From NCBI GenBank assembly GCA_019636795.1, contig JAHBWW010000002.1, forward strand, positions 496,001-560,000: a stretch of DNA of 64,000 bases, in the 5' to 3' direction. Within the stretch, counting starts at the first letter, position 1. Every line of letters starts with the position of its first letter. The DNA is from Phycisphaeraceae bacterium. Its GTDB lineage: Bacteria > Planctomycetota > Phycisphaerae > Phycisphaerales > UBA1924. A program made the position numbers and the translations under genes. The notes beneath the pieces are model-generated. The model had not been told where the DNA came from and ran no database searches. It was given only the letters and a program-made list of their open reading frames with translations. This document shows, piece by piece, positions 25,755-35,340 of the stretch.

Positions 25755-28700
25755 TTACCGCGAGCCATACACGAACTGTGCATCGAGCGCCTTTTCGATC
25801 CGCACCCGAATCTCTTCGAGGTGAGCCCTCGAGTACGCGTCGATGTTGGCCGGGTTCGCACTCACCGCCTTGTCAACACGCGACTTGAGGTCCCGCAGCG
25901 AACTCATCGCCAGAGTCGAGACTGCTCGCGAAGCCGGATTAACCGACATGCTCGACGGCGTCGAAAGGTCGATGAGTCTCTGCACATGCTCGCGCTGCAA
26001 CCCGCGCCGAAGGCTCGAAATCATCGGGCTGCGCTCCGTCGTCTTCGTCGTCGGTGCCTTGGCGATCTCGCCCCACGCTGCCTCGGTGATCGTCGAGAGC
26101 AACTCGGCCAGCGTCATCGCGTCCTGGTCCGAAGGCACGAAGAACTCGTTGTCATAGACACGCCGCAGCGTCTGCGGATTCATCAGCATCGTCAGGACCG
26201 ATGCCTGCACCGACGAAACGCGATCGTGCACGTCGAAAGTCGGATCTGTAAAGATCGAACTCATCCCAGCCTCGTCGTACCACTTGTCGATCGTCATGTG
26301 CTTGAGCAGATCCGGCGACAAGCCATAGACCTCGTCGTGGAAACTGTTTTTTATGACAAAGTCCAGCGCCTCACGCTGCCTCGCCGCAGGAACAACATCG
26401 ATCGGCGCACGTCCGTTCGGGTCGCCCTTCTTGTCGCGATACACATGCGCACCGCCCACCCAGTTGGCCATCATCGAGATGGCCTGAACCTGCTGCCCGA
26501 GTGTGATCTGATAGCCATAGCGCGTCCGCGACCAGCTCTGCCCGTCCTTGACAAACTCGGTCAGCAACTTTTCGCGGTGATGCCGCACGAGCGCCATCTG
26601 GTTGTTGGCATAATCGAGCGGATTGGCAGACAGGTCATAACGGCGCGCCAGCGGATCCGGGCCCCATGTGTCTTCGTCGGTTCCATACTGGAGCAGCGGA
26701 TCGGATGCACGCCCCAGAATCTTGGTGGTGTCTCCGAATCCATACCCGAACTCGATCGCCCACTTGTCATATGGCCCGATGTCGATGACAGCATAGTCGC
26801 CCTGAGCGTCACCAAACCCCGGCATGCGGATGTTTACCGGGTTGTAATCCATCACGGTTGTCGAGAAGGGCTCGTTGCCCTTCATGTCAGTACTGTTGAT
26901 CTGCGACAGCTGATACGCCGACGAACCCTTGAAGTTGTGCCTCAGACCCAGGCAGTGACCCACTTCGTGCGCCACCAACTCGGCAAGCGACGGGCCGACA
27001 AACTCCTCGGGCACGCCGTCAATCAGTTCCTTCTTCTCCGGAGCCTTCCTCGGCTTGGGCTCCTCTTCGGCCTTGGGCTCGTCATCCTTCGGCTCGTCGT
27101 CAGACTCAGGCTGCACACCCTTGGCAATCGCGATAGCCACCGCGTCGCGCTTGTCGGCAGGCATCATGGCCAGCAACTCCGGATGCTGCTTGAGCATCTC
27201 GAGCATCTCTGCAGGAATCTCGGTCTGCTCTTCAGGTGCCGGAGTTTCGTCGTCAGGCAGGCCGAACATCAGATGCATGCGCAGCGAGGCGAGGCTCAGT
27301 GCCTTGCCATGTGCAGCTTCGCAACACCCGCTGACCTGACTCACCCGCCCGACAAGCCCGTCGAACGGATTGGACCCGAGCATCATCCCATCGACCGCAT
27401 CGAGCGGATTGTTGACAAAGTGCCCTGTCGTTTGGCCGTTATTGTGCGCGATGAGCATGCGCTCCCGATCCATCGGATCCGCCAGACGCACACGCGGATC
27501 CCACGTCGGATTGCTCTCGAGCCATTCGAGCGTCTGAGGACTCATGCCCTCGGTCGCCAGTTTCGGCATCAGGTCGTTCCACTGATACGTGAACACGCGG
27601 ATCCACCCGTCGGTCAGCACCACGTCCGCATCCAGAATCTCGCCGGTCATCGGATTGACGCGGCTCGGCCCGATCGCGGTCGAAACGTCATTGCTCAACC
27701 AGCGAATGAAGTTGTAGCGAACGTCCTCGGGATCCTTCTCCATGTGCGAGCCCGAAGCCTTGTCCTGAAAGCGGACTTCAAGAGCGTTGACAATCCCGAT
27801 CTGCTCGAACGCCTTGTTCCAGTACTCGATACCCTCGCGGACGTAGCGACGATACCGAATCGGCACCGTGTGCTCGACATACCACACGATCGGCTGCTTC
27901 GGCGGACTCATCTTGAGCTTCGGATCCGCCTTTTCAAGATGCCAGCGATTGATGTAACGCACGTTCACATCGTCGCGGTCGAACTTGCCAAGATCGCGGT
28001 AACTCGTCGTGAAATACCCGACGCGCTCGTCGGCGCGGCGAGGCTGATATCCGCGCGAGCCCTCCATCAGGCTGATCGAGTAATGCAGCGTCTTGATCGT
28101 GCCATCACCCACCGGCACCTTGTAGGCAATCTCGATGTTCTTCGGAAACGCCTTGGCTGACGCGATCTCGGCCAATGCCACGCGCGCCCCCGCGGCGCTG
28201 CGCCCGAAAAACGACGACGCATTGCCCAGCAGAAGATTGTTCAGATCGATCACCGGCTGCCCGCTCGGACCTGTCGACACCACCGGCACGTCAAGAATCA
28301 CACGGTCGGTAAAGATCATGTTGACCGAGTCGCGGCTTTCCGCATCGCCCGTTGATCGCACCGAAATCTGCGGCGAAATGAGCGCCAGACGATTGCCGAT
28401 GCGCTTCCAGTAGCAGTACAGGTCGCCAGCCTGCAACCCCGCAAAGATCTCGCCACCGGCTACCGTCATGGCGAAGAAGTGCTTCTGACTCTCGAACCCT
28501 CGCGGCATCTCCACAAGAATGCGGTTGTCCCTGTTGTTCCGCCAGACCTGATAGAAACTTCCCGGGTCGGTCGTGGACACGACGCGCTCGAAGCCATCCG
28601 AAACATCCTTCCATGCCGGGAGATCGCCTGCGCGTGCGCCCCCACCTCCCCCGCGTGCAGCCATGGCTGCCATCGCGCCAATATCGACCTGCGAGATGGT

Positions 28701-28865
28701 TTCGTCGGATTGCTCCGATCCCGATCCGGTTTGCGCGTCCTGCAACACACGGGCAGACTCGTCCTGTGCCGAAGCCCAGGTCAACGCGCCCAGCCCGACC
28801 ACCGCGCCGACCAGGCCCACCAGCACCCGAGGCGTCACACTCCCGATCCTTTTACTCATTTCCAT
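25755..28865 (-). CDS. Large secreted zinc-dependent metalloprotease (DUF5117/DUF4953-like, metzincin motif)
   Basis: 1036 residues from the ATG at 28865, preceded by AAGGAGA. The N terminus has a membrane/signal segment (VLVGLVGAVVGLGALTWASA). Near residue 632 is HEVGHCLGLRHNFKGS, an extended HExxHxxGxxH metzincin site with all three His ligands. Flanking sequence (KNIEIAYKVP, YYVRYINRWHLEKADP-like region, VDYGPYDKWAI-like region) resembles the DUF5117-DUF4953 protease family common in Bacteroidetes and planctomycetes. An acidic Glu/Asp/Pro/Lys-rich linker lies just N-terminal of the active site. Likely exported; substrate unknown. Convergent with dxr. Confidence 0.88.
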   Translation of the reverse strand: MEMSKRIGSVTPRVLVGLVGAVVGLGALTWASAQDESARVLQDAQTGSGSEQSDETISQVDIGAMAAMAARGGGGGARAGDLPAWKDVSDGFERVVSTTDPGSFYQVWRNNRDNRILVEMPRGFESQKHFFAMTVAGGEIFAGLQAGDLYCYWKRIGNRLALISPQISVRSTGDAESRDSVNMIFTDRVILDVPVVSTGPSGQPVIDLNNLLLGNASSFFGRSAAGARVALAEIASAKAFPKNIEIAYKVPVGDGTIKTLHYSISLMEGSRGYQPRRADERVGYFTTSYRDLGKFDRDDVNVRYINRWHLEKADPKLKMSPPKQPIVWYVEHTVPIRYRRYVREGIEYWNKAFEQIGIVNALEVRFQDKASGSHMEKDPEDVRYNFIRWLSNDVSTAIGPSRVNPMTGEILDADVVLTDGWIRVFTYQWNDLMPKLATEGMSPQTLEWLESNPTWDPRVRLADPMDRERMLIAHNNGQTTGHFVNNPLDAVDGMMLGSNPFDGLVGRVSQVSGCCEAAHGKALSLASLRMHLMFGLPDDETPAPEEQTEIPAEMLEMLKQHPELLAMMPADKRDAVAIAIAKGVQPESDDEPKDDEPKAEEEPKPRKAPEKKELIDGVPEEFVGPSLAELVAHEVGHCLGLRHNFKGSSAYQLSQINSTDMKGNEPFSTTVMDYNPVNIRMPGFGDAQGDYAVIDIGPYDKWAIEFGYGFGDTTKILGRASDPLLQYGTDEDTWGPDPLARRYDLSANPLDYANNQMALVRHHREKLLTEFVKDGQSWSRTRYGYQITLGQQVQAISMMANWVGGAHVYRDKKGDPNGRAPIDVVPAARQREALDFVIKNSFHDEVYGLSPDLLKHMTIDKWYDEAGMSSIFTDPTFDVHDRVSSVQASVLTMLMNPQTLRRVYDNEFFVPSDQDAMTLAELLSTITEAAWGEIAKAPTTKTTERSPMISSLRRGLQREHVQRLIDLSTPSSMSVNPASRAVSTLAMSSLRDLKSRVDKAVSANPANIDAYSRAHLEEIRVRIEKALDAQFVYGSR

Positions 28866-28977
28866 CGCATCGTCTCCTTGATGGTTCACTGCGCCCACTC
28901 ATTGCCCCGTCGCGTCCTGCAGTGCTCGCGCTACTGGCAGCCTGCGTTTATCCTAACCGGAACTCCGTGTTTCGTGT

Positions 28978-29940
28978 TCAGCCCGATTCAAAAACTCCAC
29001 CAAAAGCCTTCAAAAGCATCAACGTCAGCGTCAGGGCTGCAAAAAGCCCGCCCGCAAAGGCAAATGCCCAGTCGTGCACCGCGATTTCCGTCGGATCGTC
29101 GTATTCCCCCGCTTCTAGAAGCGTGATGCACCGGATCAGCCCATACGTCGCCGGCAGGACCGTGATCCAGAGCAGATTGAACCCGAGGTGGTACGCCTGA
29201 TCGCGCTCCTGTACATACCCCGCATAGGTGATGAGGGTTGCGACTGCGGTCACCACCACCACCATCCGAAGCATTTCATCGGAATACGCCAGTTGCACTG
29301 TTCGAGCCCGCCCGGCAGCCTCGGCCGATCCCATTGTCCGCCGTTCACCAAGACGTTTTCCGAACGCCAGAAACATACTGAGGAAAAACGTGACATTGAG
29401 CAGCCATGTGCTGGGCCCGATCCCCACAGCCGCGCACCCCGCGAGCACCCTGAACACAAACCCGAGCGAAAGACTCATGACATCCACGATTGCAAACCGC
29501 TTCAGACCGGCGGAATACACCAGAACGTTGAGCACATGGGCTGCGAGCAGGATCCCAACCCACGCCGCTGCGGGCATCGGGAGCAGCGGAATCAGTGCGC
29601 CCGCTACAACAAACAAACCAATCCCGTACGCCTTGGCAAGCCCCGGCTTGACCGCTCCGCTGGCAATCGGACGCCCGCGCTTGCGCGGATGCTCCCGGTC
29701 GCGCTCGGCATCAGCCAGGTCGTTGAATACATAACACCCGCTCGAAGCAAGCGAAAACGCCAGCGCAGTCACCAGCGTCACCCAGACTAAGTGCTCCAAA
29801 GCCGACCCTTCGACCGGGCGGTCCTGATACGCATAAAAAGGCCCGACGACAACAAACGCGCTCTTGAGCCACTGCTGCGGGCGCGCAAGGCGGATCAACT
29901 CCACCCACAGAGGCCGCGAACGCGTTGCTTCCCCGCTCAC
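28978..29940 (-). CDS. UbiA-family prenyltransferase, decaprenyl-phosphate phosphoribosyltransferase-like
   Basis: 320 residues, GTG start at 29940 overlapping the methyltransferase stop (GTGA). Polytopic. The first Asp-rich motif is NDLADAERDREHPRKRGRPIASG, given here as NDLADAERD then REHPRKRGRPIASG; it closely follows the NDxxDxxxDxxHPxKRxRP signature of mycobacterial Rv3806c. That enzyme moves phosphoribose from PRPP to decaprenyl phosphate, giving a pentose donor for cell-envelope arabinan. Here a polyprenyl-phosphoryl-pentose donor for a surface glycan is plausible. The ribose-epimerising partner genes are not visible nearby. Confidence 0.85.
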   Translation of the reverse strand: MSGEATRSRPLWVELIRLARPQQWLKSAFVVVGPFYAYQDRPVEGSALEHLVWVTLVTALAFSLASSGCYVFNDLADAERDREHPRKRGRPIASGAVKPGLAKAYGIGLFVVAGALIPLLPMPAAAWVGILLAAHVLNVLVYSAGLKRFAIVDVMSLSLGFVFRVLAGCAAVGIGPSTWLLNVTFFLSMFLAFGKRLGERRTMGSAEAAGRARTVQLAYSDEMLRMVVVVTAVATLITYAGYVQERDQAYHLGFNLLWITVLPATYGLIRCITLLEAGEYDDPTEIAVHDWAFAFAGGLFAALTLTLMLLKAFGGVFESG

Positions 29941-30680
29941 GCCTGCACCCCAACCGAGACTTCATGTTCCCGTGCCGATGCACCTGATTGAGGCACCTGA
30001 GACACGGTCATAAATTGCAGTCCACGCCCAAAAATGAAATTCACCACAGGTGGGTACAAGCGCATTCCATCCCATCGTTCATGAGCCACAAGTCCGTGCT
30101 TGTCAAGTGTTTGCGTCCACTGCTCGGGCGTGTTGTAGCGGAACAGGCACGGCACGCCATACGGCGCATTGGCAGCCCAGTCCATGAAGGAGATGCGCGA
30201 CTGCGCACAAAATCCCCTGATCTGGTGGTCTTTGATGATGACGAGCCGCCGCGACACGCGAACACACTCGGCGATCAGGCGATCAGGCTCCGGCTCGTGG
30301 TGGAGAACATCTGCAACAATGACCACGTCGTAGGTTCCATCTGCGAAAGGCATGGTGACGCCGTCGTATCCATGCACGGGGATAGGCTCCCCGCCTCGGA
30401 CGACCCGTTCGAGCCCTTCGACCTTGACGCCTGATGGCGAACCGGGTGCCTTCATGAGGGCATGCCCGAGAGTTCCGATGCCACAGCCGACATCCAGCAC
30501 TTTATCCCCCTGTTTGAGGTGCGGAAGAATGGCAGCGACGAGATGACGGAGCCGGGACTCATACACCGGGCGGTGCATCGCCGACATGAGTGAACCAAGT
30601 GGACCGGGCAATCCCATCGAGTGCTGCTCCGCAAACAAGCCGGTGAATGAACGAATGTAGTCTAGAGTCTCGCTTCCCAT
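29937..30680 (-). CDS. Class I SAM-dependent methyltransferase
   Basis: 247 residues from the ATG at 30680. SAM-binding motif I is KVLDVGCGIGTLGHAL (about residues 59-74); motif II VIVADVLHHEPEPD and a following RLVIIKDHQIRGF are typical of the UbiE/COQ5-like class I fold. The target is unknown; a sugar, lipid carrier or quinone-like molecule is possible. It is translationally coupled to the UbiA-type gene by a 4-base overlap, and is divergent from the polytopic protein at 30729. Confidence 0.85.
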   Translation of the reverse strand: MGSETLDYIRSFTGLFAEQHSMGLPGPLGSLMSAMHRPVYESRLRHLVAAILPHLKQGDKVLDVGCGIGTLGHALMKAPGSPSGVKVEGLERVVRGGEPIPVHGYDGVTMPFADGTYDVVIVADVLHHEPEPDRLIAECVRVSRRLVIIKDHQIRGFCAQSRISFMDWAANAPYGVPCLFRYNTPEQWTQTLDKHGLVAHERWDGMRLYPPVVNFIFGRGLQFMTVSQVPQSGASAREHEVSVGVQA

Positions 30681-30728
30681 CGGCCGACCGGCGACTTGGA
30701 GTACAGGATCGGGACGAGTGAACGCAGA

Positions 30729-32141
30729 ATGGCCCAAAGAACTTCCCGTGCAGGTCTGATCGCTCTGGTCGTTGTGGCGTTGTTCTACGCCGCTGCGCTG
30801 CCGGTTGTTTTCTCCAACAACATTGCCGAGGGTCGAGCAGCAGCCGATCACCTCAACTACCACGAACCGGTGGTGCATGCATTCACTGAGGAATGGCCCC
30901 GTCCGGACTTCTCCAACTATCACTCTGCCACCACCCCGTTGTACCACCTGATTCTGGCGGGGGCGAGAGTCACTTTCGACCCTTCGCGTCGTGGGTTGAT
31001 GCTTCTGGCAAGTGCTTTCACCGCCGGGCTGCTGGCGCTGCTCGTGCTGGCCCTCCCGGGGACCAACCCCCAGCGCCTGACGCTGGCACTCCCGATTGTG
31101 GGATCGATGTATGTCCTGTTCCCCGGCATCTGGCTCCTGCCCGACAACGCAGCATGGCTGGGCGTGCTCGGCATCATCGTGCTGGCACTGCGCGCTCGGC
31201 GACTGGCAACGCTCTGCATCGCCGGAAGCGTAATGCTCCTGGCTCTTGTGCTCACGAGACAGATTCACCTGTGGGCAGCCGGTGTGCTCTGGGCTGCGGC
31301 ATGGCTCGGATCGAGCGAGGTGGAATCAGATTCGGACAGTCCGGCTGCGCCACTTCCGAGCCCCATCACGCTCGTGCGTGAACTTTTCACATGCATTCCC
31401 GCACGCTTCGTTCGGCTCGTCTGCGTTGTACTTGCGACTCTCCCGGCCACGCTTGCGCTCGTGTATTTCCTGCGCCTGTGGGACGGACTGATCGTGCCGC
31501 GCTATCAGAGCGTGTATCACGGCTGGAACCCGGCGACACCCGCGTTCTTTCTTGCCATCATCGGAAGTTTCGCTCCGTTCTACGCTGCCTATGCCTGGAC
31601 CGGCTTCAAGCGATTGGCCGCGAGCCGCGTGCTGCTTGGTGTCCTGGTGGTTGCAGCGATATGTCTGGTGATAATTCCGACTACGACTTATGACGTCGAT
31701 GCAGGCCGCAAGAGCGGACTATGGAATCTGGTCAAGATGGTCCCGACGATCGCGGGGCACACCTCGCCGGTGCTTTTGGTCCTTGCGCCGGTGGGCATGG
31801 TTCTGCTGGCCGGGTTGCTGTCGCAGGTGCCGCGGCGAGCAGGATGGATTTTTCTTGGCGCGATGGTCGGTTTCGTCGCGGCACAGACCTTCAGCCCGGA
31901 ACTTTGGCAGCGGTACCACGAACCGTTCATCCTGATCATGCTCGCGCTGCTTTGTGCCCACTCCCGACACGGCAGCGACTCGCAGGTGCTCAACGTTGCG
32001 CGCATCCTTGGCCCCGTGCTGCTGGCGGTCGCCCTGGGCGTCCTCAGCGCCTACACCATACTGACCGATACACCGGCCGCGTCGCTGCGTTCAGGCGATT
32101 TCGAGCGTTCTGTCGAGTTCGAGCCTTTACCAGTCCGATGA
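30729..32141 (+). CDS. Polytopic membrane protein, GT-C/ALG10-like glycosyltransferase candidate
   Basis: 470 residues with roughly ten to twelve hydrophobic segments. A hydrophilic stretch after the first segment, DHLNYHEPVVHAF...YHSATTPLYHLILAG, sits where GT-C enzymes keep their catalytic loop. A later TRQIHLWAAGVLW segment resembles the RQTNI region of ALG10 (GT59). These similarities are by eye, so the family call is tentative. GT-C enzymes use polyprenyl-phosphate sugars, which would fit the neighbouring UbiA-type donor synthase. It is 36 bases upstream of gmd. Confidence 0.7.
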   Translation: MAQRTSRAGLIALVVVALFYAAALPVVFSNNIAEGRAAADHLNYHEPVVHAFTEEWPRPDFSNYHSATTPLYHLILAGARVTFDPSRRGLMLLASAFTAGLLALLVLALPGTNPQRLTLALPIVGSMYVLFPGIWLLPDNAAWLGVLGIIVLALRARRLATLCIAGSVMLLALVLTRQIHLWAAGVLWAAAWLGSSEVESDSDSPAAPLPSPITLVRELFTCIPARFVRLVCVVLATLPATLALVYFLRLWDGLIVPRYQSVYHGWNPATPAFFLAIIGSFAPFYAAYAWTGFKRLAASRVLLGVLVVAAICLVIIPTTTYDVDAGRKSGLWNLVKMVPTIAGHTSPVLLVLAPVGMVLLAGLLSQVPRRAGWIFLGAMVGFVAAQTFSPELWQRYHEPFILIMLALLCAHSRHGSDSQVLNVARILGPVLLAVALGVLSAYTILTDTPAASLRSGDFERSVEFEPLPVR

Positions 32142-32177
32142 CCAGAGTGCGTAGCCACGCCGACGCGAGATCCTCCT

Positions 32178-33242
32178 ATGCCCGACGCCCAACACCCTCG
32201 AGCACTCATCACCGGGATCACCGGGCAGGATGGGTCGTATCTGGCCGAGTTCCTGCTGAGCAAGAACTATGAGGTGCACGGAGTGATCCGTCGTTCGAGT
32301 TCCTTCAACACCGAGCGCATCGATCACATCTATCAGGATCCGCACGAGCGCGGCGCCCGACTGAAACTGCATTACGGCGATCTGGCGGACGCGACGAGTC
32401 TCGATCGTATTGTGCAGGAAGTTGAGCCGCACGAAGTCTACAACCTCGGGGCGCAGTCGCATGTGCGCGTGAGTTTTGATCTGCCGATCTACACGTCAGA
32501 TATTGTCGCGAGCGGGGCGGTGAGGCTGCTTGAAGCGGTGCGCAGATATCAGGAACGCGCCCCGCACCGGGTACGGTATTACCAGGCGAGTTCGAGTGAA
32601 CAGTTCGGCCGCGTTGTGGAATCGCCACAGTGCGAGACGACACCATTCCGCCCGCGTTCGCCTTACGCGTGCGCCAAGGTGATGGCCCATCACGCGACGG
32701 TGAACTATCGCGAGGGATTCGGACTGCACGCGTCATGCGGCATTCTGTTCAACCACGAGAGCCCCAGGCGCGGCGAAACGTTCGTCACACGCAAAATCAC
32801 ACGCGCCGTCGGGCGCATCCGCATGGGATTGCAGGACAAACTTTTTTTGGGCAACCTTGATGCACGGCGCGACTGGGGCTTTGCGGGCGACTATGTGCAG
32901 ATGATGTGGCGCATGCTCCAGCAGGACGCGCCCGATGACTATGTCATCGCCACCGGACACACATTGAGCGTGCGCGAGTTCGCCGAGATGTGCTTTGACT
33001 ACGCCGGGCTCAAGTTTGATCAACATATCGAGTTCGACCCGCGTTACCTGCGCCCGGCAGAGGTGGACCTGCTGCATGGCGATGCGAGCAAGGCGGCGGA
33101 TCGGCTCGGATGGCATGCCACGACAGACCTCGAAACTCTGATGCGCCTGATGGTCGAGAATGACCTTGAACTGGCACGGCGCGAGAAGACCCTGCGCGAC
33201 GCTGGCCACGACCTGCCTGACTTCACTGGACATGACCAGTAG
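32178..33242 (+). CDS. gmd: GDP-mannose 4,6-dehydratase
   Basis: 354 residues. Extended SDR with [19 protein letters not shown], the GMD-specific [17 protein letters not shown], the SSSEQFG catalytic segment, [10 protein letters not shown] (Tyr/Lys) and [17 protein letters not shown]. It makes GDP-4-keto-6-deoxy-mannose, precursor of GDP-fucose, GDP-rhamnose or GDP-perosamine. A GDP-fucose-synthase-like gene lies at 39303-40280, so GDP-L-fucose is a likely end product. Confidence 0.95.
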   Translation: MPDAQHPRALITGITGQDGSYLAEFLLSKNYEVHGVIRRSSSFNTERIDHIYQDPHERGARLKLHYGDLADATSLDRIVQEVEPHEVYNLGAQSHVRVSFDLPIYTSDIVASGAVRLLEAVRRYQERAPHRVRYYQASSSEQFGRVVESPQCETTPFRPRSPYACAKVMAHHATVNYREGFGLHASCGILFNHESPRRGETFVTRKITRAVGRIRMGLQDKLFLGNLDARRDWGFAGDYVQMMWRMLQQDAPDDYVIATGHTLSVREFAEMCFDYAGLKFDQHIEFDPRYLRPAEVDLLHGDASKAADRLGWHATTDLETLMRLMVENDLELARREKTLRDAGHDLPDFTGHDQ

Positions 33243-33334
33243 GGTTGAGAGCGGACGCAGACGCGAGCTTGCCCGGGTTAAACCGAACCTTCCAGCACTG
33301 GATGCCGATACAGTTGGGCATCGGAGGTGATTTC

Positions 33335-34201
33335 ATGACCGAGACCGCGACCGACCGGCAGCCGGCGACAGCGCCAACTGCCCCCGGACAACTCCCGACC
33401 TTTATCCACATTGGCGGCCAGCGCTGTGGGACAACATGGGTTCACAAATGTCTGGCAGAACACCCGCAGGTGTTCATGGCCGACCCGAAGGAACTGCACT
33501 TCTTCAATCGGCACTTTGAAGAAGGCCAAGCGTGGTATCGGGCGAAATTCACCCCCAGCGAGCACCACAAGGCCTGGGGCGAGGCCACACCGGCGTACCT
33601 CAATCGTGAAGAAGTGCCTCAGCGCATCAAGGACATGTGTCCGCAAGCGCGGCTCATCGCATGCCTGCGCAATCCCGTCGATCGCGCATTCTCAGCCTAC
33701 AACCTCAAACGCAACGGACGGTTGGCATACGACACCTTCGAGGAAGCACTCGAGAAGGAACCCGACATCATGGAGCGGGGGCACTATGCCGATCAGCTCC
33801 GCCGATACTACGACTTGTTCCCGCGCGAGCAGATCCTTGTGCAGTTGTATGACGACCTTGTGCACCACGAGAAGCGGTTCATTCGCGAGATCTACGCGCA
33901 CATTGGTGTCGATGCAGACTTCAAGCCGAGTTGGCTGGGCAAAACCGATAACGCCGTAATCCTGCCTCGAGCGCAGGATCGGCTCAAGTCGCTCGGGCTG
34001 GGCTGGGCGATTCGCACCGTTCGCGACAGCCCGCTCGGCAACTCGATCCGCAGGTGGAACCGCTCGCAGAAGAAGAAAAAAGCCGGCCAGTACAAGGACA
34101 TGAAGCCTGAGACCAAACGCATGCTGCTTGACCACTTTGCCAAGCCCAATGAGGAATTGAGCCGGATGCTCGGCGTTGATCTTTCGCACTGGAACGCTTG
34201 A
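33335..34201 (+). CDS. Sulfotransferase (PAPS-dependent), first copy
   Basis: 288 residues from the ATG at 33335, chosen for the strong GGAGGTGA at 33323-33330. The 5'-phosphosulfate loop is IGGQRCGTTWVHK (about residues 26-38). The 3'-phosphate motif is ACLRNPVDRAFSAYN. Both match the heparan-sulfate/cytosolic sulfotransferase fold. It should transfer sulfate from PAPS to a hydroxyl or amine, likely on a glycan given its place after gmd. No signal peptide. Confidence 0.88.
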   Translation: MTETATDRQPATAPTAPGQLPTFIHIGGQRCGTTWVHKCLAEHPQVFMADPKELHFFNRHFEEGQAWYRAKFTPSEHHKAWGEATPAYLNREEVPQRIKDMCPQARLIACLRNPVDRAFSAYNLKRNGRLAYDTFEEALEKEPDIMERGHYADQLRRYYDLFPREQILVQLYDDLVHHEKRFIREIYAHIGVDADFKPSWLGKTDNAVILPRAQDRLKSLGLGWAIRTVRDSPLGNSIRRWNRSQKKKKAGQYKDMKPETKRMLLDHFAKPNEELSRMLGVDLSHWNA

Positions 34202-34468
34202 CTTGGTGCCACCGCGATGCAGAAACTTCTCATCAAGTACGCCGCATCATTCCGATGAACATGCTGAACATGTCAAACTTCGCAGTCAAACACGCCAAAT
34301 CGAAACGCTTCTCCACCTCCCGGGAGTTGGCGCGCGTGTTGCATCGACGAAGTTGACCCAACTTTTTTGATGAACCGTTCAAGCCAGCGCTCCGGGCACC
34401 CGCCGGAGCGTTGTCGTTTTTGCCCTCATCATCACACACCAGATCACTTCAACATAGGGATTCAAACC
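34202..34468. other. Intergenic region with terminator
   Basis: 267 bases between the first sulfotransferase and the citryl-CoA-lyase-like gene. It holds the hairpin at 34388-34420 (listed separately) and no convincing ORF; the frame open back to 34367 is not conserved-looking. Confidence 0.5.
34388..34421 (+). terminator. Rho-independent terminator
   Basis: CGCTCCGG (34388-34395) and CCGGAGCG (34403-34410) form a perfect 8-bp stem with a 7-base loop, followed by TTGTCGTTTTT. It would end the gmd-sulfotransferase transcript. Confidence 0.6.
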
Positions 34469-35335
34469 ATGCCTGTTACAACTCGTCTGAACGCCACCAT
34501 TGCTCCGATCGCTGAATGTGTCCTCCCGCTGCCCGAGCCGGATGGCTCGAGCCGGGTGATTGATGGAGAGATTTTTGCCCGAGGTGTGCGCGTTGGTGCA
34601 CTGGTCAATCGCGTCAGTTACATTGACATGATCTTCTTCCAACTCCAGGGGCGCTACCCGACGCAGGCCGAGGCACGCATGACCGAAGCGTACCTGGTTT
34701 CGCTGTGCGAACACGGCGTGACGTCGCCCTCGACCCACGGCGCCCGCGTGGCTGCCAGCGTGCGAGCGCCCTTTGCTGCCAGTGCGATCAGCTTTATCGC
34801 GGGCGCGATGGGTCCATATCACTTTGGTGCCCTCGAGCAGGCCATGCTCGAGCTCAAGTGCCTCGTCCAGACTCAGGCCGATCTGGAAGCGTTCGTCAGC
34901 CAGCGCATCGCGACCCGTGAGCGCATCTGGGGATTTGGACATCGCTTTCACAAGTCAAGCGATGGTTCGGGCAATGAACCCAGTGCAATCGAGCGCTTTG
35001 CTGAGCGCGCCGACCCGCGTGTTCGCGCCCTGACGGCCCTGGCGGATGAACTCGATTGGCGCGGGGCGCACCTATCCCTCGCACGCGAACTCGGCCGAAT
35101 CCTCTACGAGCGCAAGCGCGTCCCGATCAACATCGACGGCATCGCTGCGGGAATTCTGCTCGACATGAATTTTGAGCCAGACTGCGCAATGCTGTTCGTC
35201 ATCCTCGGTCGCCTCCCGAACATCGCTCGGCTTCACCTCGAAGAACGAGACCACACGCCCAACCGATTTGTTGCCCTTGCAACCAACGACGACCCGGGGT
35301 TCACACGAACGACAGACCGCGACCAGCGTGCCTGA
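34469..35335 (+). CDS. Citrate-synthase-fold protein, citryl-CoA-lyase-like (short form)
   Basis: 288 residues from the ATG at 34469, about two thirds of a standard citrate synthase. The three catalytic residues are all present: His118 in GAMGPYHFGA (normally GPLHGxA), His158 in GFGHRFHK and Asp223 in PINIDGIAAG. Such short forms are typical of citryl-CoA lyases and CitE-independent citrate-lyase-like enzymes rather than TCA-cycle citrate synthase. The sequence around the first His deviates (YHFG instead of LHGG), so the acyl substrate may differ. It lies alone between two sulfotransferases; no functional link is evident. Confidence 0.8.
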   Translation: MPVTTRLNATIAPIAECVLPLPEPDGSSRVIDGEIFARGVRVGALVNRVSYIDMIFFQLQGRYPTQAEARMTEAYLVSLCEHGVTSPSTHGARVAASVRAPFAASAISFIAGAMGPYHFGALEQAMLELKCLVQTQADLEAFVSQRIATRERIWGFGHRFHKSSDGSGNEPSAIERFAERADPRVRALTALADELDWRGAHLSLARELGRILYERKRVPINIDGIAAGILLDMNFEPDCAMLFVILGRLPNIARLHLEERDHTPNRFVALATNDDPGFTRTTDRDQRA

Positions 35336-35340
35336 AGCCG

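Noticed and set aside
24939-28160. 1073-codon plus-strand open frame opposite dxr and the metalloprotease gene
   Set aside because: It is antisense to two genes with clear motifs and its translation is Arg/His/Pro-rich with no domain; GC-rich codon bias makes long antisense frames common here.
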